Shown: piece by piece, positions 37,383 through 50,400 of the stretch | Layout of the letters: every line of letters begins with the position of its first letter | Position numbering within the stretch: position 1 is the stretch's first letter | NCBI GenBank assembly: GCA_014773175.1 | Contig: VXCM01000052.1 | Coordinates: 372,001 to 436,000, forward strand | Direction of reading: 5' to 3' | Length of the DNA stretch: 64,000 bases | Source: Lucifuga dentata | Taxonomy: Eukaryota > Chordata > Actinopteri > Ophidiiformes > Bythitidae | The notes under the pieces: generated by a model | Database searches by the model: none | What the model was told of the DNA's origin: nothing | The model's input: only the letters and a program-made list of their open reading frames with translations | Made by a program: the position numbers and the translations under genes

Positions 37383-40300
37383 GTCAGCAACATGCTGCTC
37401 ACATTCACTTGAAAGAGAATGTTTGCGAATGAATTAGAATGAGTGATGAATAGAGTAATGTTTATGTTAATTTCATTTTAGTATAAAATATATATGGACT
37501 GTATAACCTCTACAGTAATGAATTCAAATTACCAGCCTTGAAGTGCTGATGCCAGGTTTTCATTTCATACAAATAAAACCACATAAATCATTAAATACGT
37601 GGGCATGAGGTGTCTAGCTATAACAAGAGATTCATTTACAAATTAAACTACATCAAATAAATTACATCAAATTATTTAAACAGTTCGGTATGCTCTCAAA
37701 AATCAAAATGTTCATTTAACTTGCTTGTACCTTGCTTGTATGTCTTTTTTTTAATTACATCTAAACATACAGCTGTCAGCAATTAATTTGGCCATAATAA
37801 ACTGTAAGTGCAACGTTTCTCCAATCCTCATTTTGCACTATAAACCATGTTAAACACACGGGTTTAAGGCAGCTTGGATGGTAACACACTTGTCAAACAA
37901 GGTGTTAGGCTGCTACCTGCCATTTTTAAAAGAGATAACTGTAAGAACAAGACATCACTGCCCATGACATGATACTGCAGGGCAACCAGCTGTGTAGGAA
38001 GCAAAGTAAAAAGGACAGAAAACAGCAGACCTGAAAATGAGCTCTCTAAAAAAAGATATAATATTCCTGTGTTCCCATACCTCTGGATATTCTTTCTTAC
38101 TTTAGATTTGATTTCACATAAAGCAAAAATGAAGTGTTTTTTTTTTTTTTTTTTTTTTTTTTACAGGAAGGTTGTTGTGTTGTGGCTGATGAATGTCACA
38201 TTGAACACACCAACTACAGATTAAGTTTTAATGCAATGTCAATGCTGTGATAGCAAAACAAAAGTTAGCCACATATTATCTTAAATCTAAAAAAAAATGA
38301 ATGACAAAAAGCACTGTGTGCTTTTTGTCATTCGGTAGACCTATAGTAACTCATTTACAACAGTAACAGTGATTAAACCCAAATGTGAGGGTTTTATTGC
38401 TAAAGGCATTAGATTCAGTGGATTCCAGTGATTTGGCCCTCAGCCCAAGGCAACCTGTCAGAACCCAGCTGGGTTTCAAGCCATTCATCATGGTCAATGA
38501 AGAAAGAAGGCATCCTTTCAAAGACTTGCACCCCTTCCAAAGATGATTAAAATCTTATTTTCCTGCTACATCCTATAAGATGTGAGATAAATTTTCCCAC
38601 AGTCATTTATGCTGCAACACATTTCAATATGTTTCTTCTATTCATTATTACAGATGCATCAGTGAATGGGGAGGTGTTTGACTTCTATGCAGGTAGGACC
38701 TATTATATAGTTCTAATACTAATTATCTCCTGTGTTGTAATATCCTGTCTTGTTTTCAAACCTCAGTGTCATTCTAATAATAAGAACCATCACAATACAA
38801 AATGGTTAAAAGAGGCATTATACCAAAAGACAATACACACACAAACACACACACTTTAAGTGAGAATTTAATGTGCAATTTAGATGTTTTACCTTACAGT
38901 ATATGGACTTTTTCATGTATGTAGGATGTCCAAAATTTTTTTGGGTGGCAATGATTTGAATTGTGATAAGGTTACAAGCTCAAGGCTGATGAAGCAGTTA
39001 CAGAGACAGACAAAAATTGAAAAACTGAACACTCATGTGTGACTGCATCAAAATGCCTTTGAGGAGTACGTACTCAGTCATTGTAATTCACTATGGATGG
39101 ACTGTAGGGAGACAAAAATCTGCTGTCATAAGGAGGAGGTCTTGGAGTTCAAAGGAAGAAGTGATTTGTGATTTACGGTTGTCAGTCAAGGCCAGGCCAC
39201 TAAAACAGTTTGGACAGAGTAAAGCCAGTGACTTACTGCTTACTGTATCATTCTATAAAAAATGGAAATACTGGCCTGTTTTCGATTTCTATAGGGTCTG
39301 ACCACTCATTCAACTTTAATCACAGGTTAGCTGCTTTATTCATGATTCAGATTTAATCACGGGGTTGAATTTGTCATGAAAACATATTTAATTGAAAACA
39401 CATTTAATGGCTTCTGGCTGTCCAGAAGGTAGTGTTTACTCTTACTGCGGAACAATTTCTGTTTAATTTTTTATTCAGTACCTGTATTGGGATCTATACC
39501 AACAGTTTATGACATGGAGTAATCATAAATCTACTTGTTTGTATTTGTTATTTGGCCAAATGTGCATGGAAAGAAGTACAGTCAGTGTGATTCTTTGAAC
39601 AGACATATATCTTGCCAGATTATACTATTGTCACCATGTTATTACTTCTAGCTGACTTATTGTAAGGTATTACAGCTTTAGAGAATTAGATGAATTAGTT
39701 GAATGAATACCTAAAATGTAAAGTGAGTAAATGTAACATAAAAAGTACTAGTTAAAGACTTAGAATATTTCTGTTTTGTGGTCCACTAACTATATGTATA
39801 CACTATGGCATAGAATCATGCACATAAGAAATGGATTTTTTGTCCCCACATAACAAACTGTAAAAAGCACGTCCATGAGAATAAAGACCTGCAACTGACT
39901 GAGAAATAAACAATGCAACAAAACTTGAATGAGCAATTTTTGGACCTGTTTTTGGACCCCCCTCCCTGATTTAGATACACTATTTAAACTGTTGTAAGCT
40001 GTTCAGCTCATTTCATGGACTATAATGCTGAAATTACACAAGAAATAGAAGTATGTCAAATCCAAGGGGGTGAAATAGCAGCTCTGCCCACTATAGCCCC
40101 TGAGGTGGTAAAACCACAATAGTATCTTCTTGTCAGGATTAGTTTAGGGACTGGCAATGACAGACGACTCCCCATCTCATTGTCTACAGTAGAGCAGGCC
40201 TAATGAAAATCTATCTGGAGGTCATGTTTCTATCCACTGTTGCTATTTCTGGAGTTCTCTTACTTTCAGATGTGCATTAATCCTAGTGGCGATGGTTACA

Positions 40301-40987
40301 ATCTAAGACATTATGCTGTACTGTGCACATTAATCTTGGTCATTAGAGCTACAACTTAAATTGAAGTTACTATGACTCATTGTAGGGTTTCATGGATGAA
40401 ATCAGATAGAAGAGAATATGCATGAAATGAGAAAAGTTGTATGGTTAATTTCATTTCAGAACAAATTGGATAGAACAATCATATAGAGGATACATAATCA
40501 AAGCATACATGAAGAAGATAATGATGTTGGTCATATGTTGAGCAGCAGTCTCCAGAGCAGAAGTGGCCTTTAATGCATTTTTTTTTTCATATATTATTTT
40601 AATATTTGAGTAATCTCAGTGCAGGATTCTGTGTAACTCTATTTATGACATCTTTTCTCCAGAAGGATGAGTAAAAATTGGACCTTAACTCAAAACAATA
40701 TTAAAGAAGAGGAAGGTGTGTCACTAGCTCCACATCCATAAGTGGATTTTGTAGTGAATAGTTCTTAGTTGAAATTGTAACTGTAGCTTCTTAAAATAAG
40801 GTTTGTTGAAATTTGTGTATCCTATCTGCATAAGAATTGTATGTGTTATGCTGTGGGAGAAAAATAAAGTGCAGGCAGACTGTCAGCAAGGGGTAAATTG
40901 GAAAAAGGAGGGCTTGCTGATGTGTTGCTTGGGAACAAGATGTGATGCTGCATGCTGGGCGAGTTGTTTATGGAACCAGTGAGGAGG

Positions 40988-41043
<56 letters not shown>

Positions 41044-44000
41044 ACTTTCCTTCATTCTGCTGGTGTCATTTCATTTATTTTTTCCTTTCATCCTTTCCTC
41101 TATGAACCATCAACTGTAAGCGATTTTTACAGTATGTGTGTCTGTATGGAATGTCAGTGTGTCTATATGGTCTCACCTCGTGGATGTATTGATGTTATCT
41201 CCACTGCAGAAATAATACTGCATGATGCTGAATGTTTTTGGTGCTGACCACAGCACTCTTATGCTCTACAGTGTGTAAGGTCATTATGTTAAACAGAAAC
41301 ATTGGAATTTGGTGTAAAACTTGGATAAAGATGAAGGTGTAGTCATAGGAGGAGGCATAGTTGATACATATACTCCTCAAAGGTCAGAACACTGTGTAGG
41401 CCGCCTTCCAACTGGGACTCACTGCAGAATTTCCATTTAAAAAAAAAAAAAAAAATTAAGAACTGCTTATCATTCAGCCCACAGCAATGTCAGTTTCCAT
41501 CAATCTAAATCATTTATCCCAGTGATTCACTATTAATAAAGGGCTCAATCACACACTAACATGGTCTATTACCATTACAGGCTAACAGGGTTATGTTGTC
41601 TCTCAGATTAATTTGTGTTATAGCTTGAGGAAATGTCTGGATTCAGATTCGGCCTGTAATATACAGTATCATGTTTGAACAGGTCTTCTCTGTTGCTCAT
41701 TTTGGAGGGTAATTCATTGTGACATCAGTAGTTTTGCACAGCTGGCACCAGACGAAGCAACTACTGACGCTGATACATGATCCATTTCATCTTGCAAAAC
41801 ATCTTCAGCAAAACATGAGTTAAGTTTTAATAGAAGCAAAAATAACTGAATTTAATTGTTTAAAGTAAACTAAATTGAATTGAATTGTGTGAGTTTTTTT
41901 CTGCAGTCAGTTTGATTTGTCACCCTGCTGTAGCTCAAGGGGCTGTGGGCAATTATTGCTACATTATACTTTTGGTGCCTCTGGGATAAATACGTTTTCT
42001 GTCCAAACTAAACACCTACCAATTTGCTCATGCAAACAAACCCCATTGCAGATGCAGCCATCCAAACAGAGAAGCATATAAAGTTAAATTCACCTGAGAA
42101 TTAAGTTCTTCTGGGATTTTGAGTCATTATGTGGTGGTTTATACGCATTTAATCACTGAAAAGCAAAAACAAAAAAATAAGACAGATTGCAGCTGTTGCA
42201 TGTTTACTTGTATTGGGAAATATCAAGTCATCAAGTCTTCTCATATGCCTAAAATTATATCTGATACCCTGATGAATAATTTATGTTTTATCAGAAGCTG
42301 ATGCTAGATGAGTCAGCAGGCTCCAAAACTAGTGTTTCAAATTCAAATGGGCGTATGAACTTTTCAGCTTTTTAGTTAAATAGGTGTATGTGTGTGTGTG
42401 TGTGTGTGGGTTGATTCTGGGAAAAGGAAATCCCGAGAGGTACACAAATTAGGAAAGAGAATAAAATAGAGAAATGGATGCAGACTGGGAAATGGAAATA
42501 TAGTTGGAGGGGGAGTTAGATGTGCATTGAGTCACAGTAAGAGATGAAAACAAAAACTCTCTGTGTTTTTAGAGAAACCACAAATGGCTTGTTTGGAAAT
42601 TATTATGGGAGAATACGCTGGGGATGGGAGGCTAAGAGACAAAGATGGAGAGATAGAGTGATGACGGCAGTAATAGAGATAAACTAGAGTTAACAGACCA
42701 ATGTAAGGTCAGTGAATCAAGACTCGGCAAAGAAAGCAGAACAGAGCGTGACGCTAGCATATATATACAGGAAGTTAGAGAGGGAGAGAGGACAGAGGTA
42801 AGCTAGAGAGAGAGGGAGAGAAAGCGAAACGAGGCAGAGAGAATGTGAGAGGCCTGTGTGTGTCTGCAGGCAGTGGGCCTTATGTGGCCTCCTTCAGCAC
42901 TCCACCACCATCTGTCACATCCCACATTACAGGGAACAGATAGGACTCATCTCTAATGCTATTCCACAGCCTTGCTGACTCCCTCCCTCCTGCCTTTCCT
43001 GCATTTATATTTCATATTAACATTTTAAGCATTCATCAACAGTAGAATAGGCACTATTTAGTCTCTCTTGGTGCCAGAACATAATTTCTCATTTAACATT
43101 CCATCCTTCAGAACCCACATTGTTGCATGTATGGTATGTTTAATTATCTCCCAGTCAGCAGTAACTGAAAGATGTTGAGATTTGTATCAAAGTGAAACAC
43201 TCACAGACGGTTGGCTGGGGTGTGCAATTGGATGTTGATCTTATCTCCTAATGTCTTAATTTCAGCCTGAGAAATTAAAACAACCGTGTCTCCTACAATT
43301 CTGCATAAATTTTGGAAGGCAAAACATTGAATTTTAAGGTGGGGTATCGCCTGAACATTTGATTTTGAAAGAGGAGATTTGGAAAAAATCTCCTCTTGGA
43401 AAACTAAAATACGGTTTATGTTTGGAAATTGACTGTCAGTAACATGTATGCAGATGTATATACTGTATATTGGGCTTATACAAACTCATGCAAACTCGCT
43501 GGTATGTCCTTTAAGTAAAAGTAAACAAGTATTAGCAGTAAAACGTAATAAAGTATCCAAAATGAAAGTACTTGTTGAGAATGATCCCTGTCAGAATTCA
43601 CTAACATGTATACACTTCTGACAGTTTTGACTGAAATAATCAAAAGTCTTTGAACCAAAATGGAGAAAAAAAGTTTTTTTGTTTTTTTGTTTTTTTTTTT
43701 TTTTTANTTTTTTTTTTTTTTTTACTCTTTTGGAGTGAACATCTCCAGTTTTGGGAATTTTTATGATTTCGAGTGAGTGTAATTATATCACCACTCTACA
43801 CTAGATTAAATTTTCTGGCAATTTTCCTTTCTTAACCTCTTGTGATAATGTCTAAAATGCCTTGAGCCATCAAACGGGAGGATTTTACACAATAACAGCA
43901 ATATTGTGTTTGATCTCATGTTTGCTTTAAAGTCTTAATCAGCAAACTTGTAACTTCAGTCACCACATTAACTTAATTTAGAAAATGGTTCAGCATTTCC

Positions 44001-44452
44001 CTATATGTTTCAATGTAGAAAGTATAGCAAATAAATACAGTATTTGACTAAATGTACTAAAGTAACTTTCCACCTTTGAGCTCCACAAAAAATATATATA
44101 TTTTTGGTCTAGTGACTGCACTGGTGTCAAACCCTTACACGTTTGACAGAAGTGCATAAGAATGCATTATTCTTTTTGTTTTATTTTAAGTCTGTTGTTA
44201 TACTGCATAAACATATCACAGTTGCTCAGTGGTAGAACATAAGAGAGAAAATGCATTTTCAGGAGCAGCATATTGATATGAGCCTCTTTTGTTCAGGTTT
44301 CTAAAGGTTGTAGACTGTCAATTTGACATTTTCAGAGTGAGTATAGTGCCTATGCATGCCTGGATAGAAACAGGAAAATAATGTCTGAAAGAGCAAGCTT
44401 CCCCCCTCATTCAGGTGTCAGCTGTGCTCTCTTAGAACTCAGAGACTCAGGA

Positions 44453-44489
<37 letters not shown>

Positions 44490-47400
44490 CACATACTCTT
44501 TACATTTGTATTCCTACAGTCACCTACACAGGACTTGATCTGAAAGAATAATCAGCATTTGGGAACATTTCGTCTCATTGCTTATTCATAGCCTGCCTTT
44601 GTATTTATGTCTTATTCATGCTACTGCTTGTGATGTCTGTCTGTTTCAATGAGTAATTGGGGCTAATTGTACATGTGTGTGTGTGTTGATAGTGTGAAAA
44701 GGCAGACTGAACAAGCAGCATGTTTTCATCAAGGGAGGAGTCTCTTCCTGAATTTACTTATGCAAGACGGCATTGAGAATGACACACTTTATGAAAAAAA
44801 GTGATTTCGATTCTGCAAAGTAAAGTTAGCATTTCCAGTTGCAGGATTTGAATTAGCTTCTGATAATCATGTATCAACTGGAAAAAGATGAATACATTAT
44901 TGAGGTTTGGCATCTAAGCCAGCACATCTCCTTCATAAGTAGTGTGATGATTTGGAATAAAGCATGAGCTTGAAAGAATTGTGTGTGTATTCATGGAACG
45001 GATTAGTTTCAGTTGCATCCAGCATTTATCTGACTACAAAGCATTAGAAGCTCATGTTACCAGTTACATCTGAACCCTGCTGTCATTTTTTTTTTTTTTT
45101 TTTTTTGTTGGAAATGACACTCTGGCACTCTAACACTTTGATATTTCCTGTTTGTATCTGATCCGTTGTGTTCTTATTTACCCTGGACTTGTTTGTTTGT
45201 TTGTTTGTTTGCTGTCGGCAGACGATGCTACAGGTTATGGGCCAGTGTTTGAGGAGCAGCCGGTGGACACCATCTACCCTGAGGAATCGCCTGAGGCCAA
45301 AATCACCATGAACTGCCACGCCAGGGCCATTCCACCTGCCACATACAAGTAACATATGTTCCCCATAGCCCTAGCCTCATTACTCCCTCCTTTGCATTCT
45401 GCATTCCTCCCATCGCTCGCCTTCTTTCAGGCAGATTCACATTGATTTAGGCCCTGTCTACAAGTTGCAAGGTCTCAAGGGCGTCTATCTGTACCTTATA
45501 ATGGAACTCAGGCATTATAATGGAACTCGAAGGATTATTGTGTGTTTTTGATTATATCCACTACCTCCTCATCCACCACTACATGATTACTATATCATTT
45601 TATAGCATCGCTGCATCATTTTGTTGTTGTCAGAAAATCAAGGCAACTCATTTGGCTTGCAGCAGATGCTTGTTCTTTTCTCTTAATACCAGTGATTTAA
45701 ATTCTGAAATGTGAAATGCTGGAGAAACTAAATGACAAACAAGATCTTGGCACCACAGCTACAGCACATCATCGCCATTATCCATTATAACTCCATCTCA
45801 TTTTAGCGCTGAAAACTTGAGCCATTTTGGTCAATCCATTTCCATTTAAATGTAAATTATATGTAAATGATAATGCAATCACCTGTCAGTTTCAGCCAGA
45901 ATTAGATGTCAGGAGGGAGGGAATTGGTTTGACTCTTTACAGTGGGTTAGCTATCAAGTTTTTAAATCTTGAGAAGTATGTCTAAACATCTGTAATTTGG
46001 ATTCCAATAAACTTTGCTTTGCTTTGGAGGACTAAAGGGCTGTTTACCACATTGGACAAAACCACAAGTTTGAGTAAGTTTAGCAAAACATTTAAAATTA
46101 TTGGAAATAATAATAATATTAATAAACAGCGTATGCCTCTGTAAGGCTAATAACATACATGACAAAACCAAATTCAGTCATGATAATCAAATACAGGTAT
46201 TCAGAAGTCTATATACTGGTATTGACAACAAATGACCATGTTCCTTTTACACTTCAGTTTTATAGTGATCTTGCCTGTTTTTCTTGCAGGTGGAGGCTGA
46301 ACAGCAAGGACATTGACTTTAATGCAGACAGCCACTACTCATTAATGGGAGGCAACTTGGTCATCACTAACCCCATTAAAAGCCAGCACGAGGGAAAGTA
46401 TTTATGTGTGGCCACCAATGACTACGGCACGGTCATCAGCCGAGAGGCCTCCATGCAGTTTGGATGTGAGTGACCCTCATGAGAATCACCCTGGCTCTGG
46501 ACAGAGGCCTGTTCATGCATATTAAGCACACTAAAATTGAAAAGACAGCTGGAACAAATTATAAGTGGTGTGGAATGTGATTTAATTTTATGACACCATT
46601 GTGGCTAATATAATTTTCTATGACAGTGCTGAATCAAATTATATACAGTCATTTTTAAGCCATTAGTGTAGATTAATATATAAATTGAGTATAGAAAATG
46701 TTTAAAAATAGCATGTGAAAGTTGTCAATTTTTATTGTCTTTCTCAGATCTTGATTTTTTCTCATCGGAGGAGAGGGAATCAGTGTACGTAAAAGAGGGA
46801 CAGGGAGCAGTTCTGCTCTGTGCTCCTCCACCTCATTATCCAGGTACAGTATGTCGTAGTTACAAGATTCAACCACAAAGCTCAACTGTCATAATTATGT
46901 AGCATTTAGTCTGAGTGATACATGAGAGGATGGCACAGTGACACGGAATCGTTTTCATCCTTTTCTTGATTTATGAGTGGAGGTCCTGCTGTGTCCTCAC
47001 ACAGTCTGCAGCCATGGAAGTCAGGTGGATTAAAGACACTACATGTCTCACAGATGTAAATGAGAGTGCAACTGCTATGGGTCAACAGGCAAGAGCAGAG
47101 AAGTCCTATTAATAATCACTGGGCTTTGTTTATTTACCTCATGTGGTGAGTTTGTGGAAAGAGGAAAAGCAGTGGAACCAGTGAACTGAACCAGTGAAAT
47201 TATAAAATGAAATAAGATATTTTTTTTTTTCTCTCAGGTAACATAATGACATCAATGACTGTGTCAGTTCTGTCAGTTTTTAGGCAAGGAGTCACTTGTA
47301 TTCCTTTATGATCTAAAAGTGAAATTGTATAGTATGTTTTTATTAGTCTCACATTTAGTTTCAAATAATTTCTTAATAATTGTCAGTAATTGTTTTTTTA

Positions 47401-50400
47401 ATCCTGTAATGTGTTTGTGTGCCTATAAGTGTATGTGTGTAAGTTTACACGACCTTATTTTGTTCTTTTTCCTGCCTGTCCATTTCATGTGCCTTGATTG
47501 TCCTGAAACAAAACTGTTTTCAACATTATTATCAAACCACAGCTCCATCAAACTGTACAGAGATTTTCATATTTATTGTCATGCACATAAATGGTTTCAG
47601 ACTCTCCATAGCATCAGTATGACCTGAATAAACCAATCTGTTTACACTATTACTCTGCTGTGCCTCTCAAATATTCCAAATGGATTAAAAGGTTTCATTG
47701 AAAAGGTCAATAGATGCTTGAATAATAAATCTCCCTCAGCACCAAAGACTGGTGCGATTTTTATTTAGCATAGATTCAAATTATTCAAACAGAGCCTCTT
47801 TGACAGCTAATCCCCTCAGCTCACCCAAGTTCTTGTCATGTGTCCAGGATCTTGATTGACAGGTGGAGTTTTGTTGTGTCTTTCTGTGCAGCCGAGCTGT
47901 CATTCCGATGGATGCTCAATGAATTCCCTGTCTTCGTCCCATTGGACAAGAGGCGTTTTGTCTCCCAGATAACGGGCAACCTCTATATCTCCAAGGTGGA
48001 CTCCTCAGACAGCGGCAACTATGCCTGCTTCATCACCAGCCCGTCCATCTCCAAAAGTGTTTTCTCTAAGTTCATCCCCCTCGTGCCTCTGGCAGAACGT
48101 AAGTGTCTCACTCCATGCACCCCCAATTTCTGTTCTGCGTCACATGTCTGACCTTTCCACATATTATGACTTTCATTAATGCAGCGGTTTGAGTCAGATA
48201 CATCAGCAGAAGTGCTTTTTTTCATTAATTTTATGGTCAGTGATCTTTATATGACCTGCACGAAAGCATAATTCAGAGTGTCGTTTATATAATTACCCGA
48301 GTGGTCATTTATGTTCTATGTCTTTCACGACAATATTTTAAGAATTATGATTGTGTTTTGGTTAATGTTAGAAGCTTCAGTTCAAAACAATAGAGAAATT
48401 TAATAGAAAACATAAAATATGATTTAATGTGTTTCCTGAAGAGATGAGAAGAGACTGAAGATAGAAAGTGACTGGTTGCAGTAATATCCTGCACAGTTTT
48501 TTCCCTCTGCCTTTACTCAAATCCTGTGTTAATAAGGTCATGTCACTGTTGTTGACTCTTTAAATGAGGTGTAGTATCGAGAGCAAAGAACTTAGAAGAA
48601 GATAGAGCCAGCTTGTTATGAAGAAAAAAACCCTACAAAAATTAACATCCTCTGAGAAGGATACCACAAATGAAAGTAGGGAACTTCTATGAAGATTCTA
48701 CATCATTCAGATCATTGAATACTTCATCACTTATCTCCTACTTACAATGCTGTGCTAACATCTTTACCCTAGCATCTTCAATTGCAGAGCAGTTTGCACC
48801 TCCCTGTGTGACCCTAACTACTCAAATGACTGTCATGTGACTACTATGAGACCCAAAGAGTCACCTGGCCCAAGGTGTCAATGACTCTTAGAAGATGAAA
48901 ATGCTGGTTTACTATGGATTTTTGATTGTTAAATGTCTGTATCTAAGTAGCATATGTACATGGATAACATTTGATCCACTTATGTAATAATAATAATAAT
49001 AATTAAAAAAAAAACACTAACACGATTAAAATAAACCCTAAACAGTTTTGTAACTGTTCAGCTCAAATCTTGCAACTAGAAATGGGTTTACCCTATGAGT
49101 TGTAATTCTGGTTTGTTGTTATCCCTTCCAGGTCCTGTCAGAAAGTATCCTGCTGACCTCAAAGTCAAGTTCCCAGACACCACCGCGCTGGTGGGGCAGG
49201 ATATCACCTTGGAGTGCTTTGCTTTGGGAAAGTAAGCATGAACATGAGGAGAGCTCGATGATTAGGCTGATACTTTGGGCCACTATTTGACTTTCATTAA
49301 AAATCCACTGCCCAGCCCAGTGAGTGTTTTCAGCTGTAGTTGAAGTTTTATGTAGTGGTTTCTTTAAAAATGCTGTTTCAGAGGCTTATCCACCAAGAAT
49401 AAAAATGTGAGGAAAATTATTATTTTTTGTTGTTGTGATTATTTTATCAAAAAAAATCAATAACTCAAGGCAAAAAGTACTGCTACTAACCTTCCAAAAC
49501 ACCATATTGGTTCAACCACCCATTGGTAATTCCTTTATTGAACTCTTTGCCTCTTTACAGAGGTATAGTAAATGATTCATTGAACTAAGATGGCTTCAGT
49601 AGAGAGATGCATATGTGTTACACGTTGAAGCTTGCCTTGTGTACTAATTGCCTCCCTCTGTCATTTCTAGCCCTGTCCCTGAGATCCGCTGGAAGAAACT
49701 GAATGGTCAGCTGCCAGCCAATCATGAGGTGCGGATGTCGGGGGCTCATCTGCATTTGTTCAATGTGCAGTTTGAAGACGAAGGAACTTATCAGTGTGAG
49801 GCGGCGAACTCCAAGGGAAAGGACCACCACAGTGCACGACTCTCTGTAGAGGGTAGGAAGTACATCGTTTTCTCTTGCACCAATCTCTCTTCTGACCAAT
49901 CACTCAATACAGATTCTTTCAGTGATCTTACTCTTGTATTTTTTCTTTCTTTAGATCTAACACCTACTTTAAAGCCTCCCTCAGTGTCTCCCTCAGATTA
50001 TATATTATTCAGTAGAAATGCTAGACTTTGAACTCTAATCTTCATTTGCAGCCTATCCTGAGTGGGTGGAGTACATCAACAGCACAGAGCTAGACATCAG
50101 TAGTGAATACAGCATGTCCTGTACTGCCAGTGGCAAACCCGAACCACACATCCGCTGGTTGAAGAATGGCATAGAGGTAATATCTGAACTCATGAATCCT
50201 TAACTGAACCTTTTGCCCCTGACTGTAGTACAGAAAAAGCTGTAAAGAGTACCCGGCCACCCGTGCAGCTCCATGAGGTCCCTTAGAGCCTGTTTAGTGT
50301 ACCATCCAGGACAGCAGCAGGCAGTGACAGGCAGTTGGCACAGTGGGCATACACAGGGCACCGTGTCGGGAGAAAGTACGTCTTTTGTTGAGCCCGTGCC

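Larger units (their letters stand above)
38693..45221 (+). other. cntn1: cntn1 intron 3
   Basis: A 6.5-kb intron without a supportable gene. It holds a (CT)n tract (40992-41042), copy B of the dispersed repeat (43401-43515) next to a 12-bp hairpin (43369-43397), a poly-T run with N at 43707, a (CA)n tract (44456-44487) and a GTTT repeat just before exon 4. Confidence 0.65.

Noticed and set aside
44221..44240. A-box-like TTGCTCAGTGGTAGAAC
   Set aside because: Resembles the start of a tRNA or SINE, but no B box follows at the required distance.
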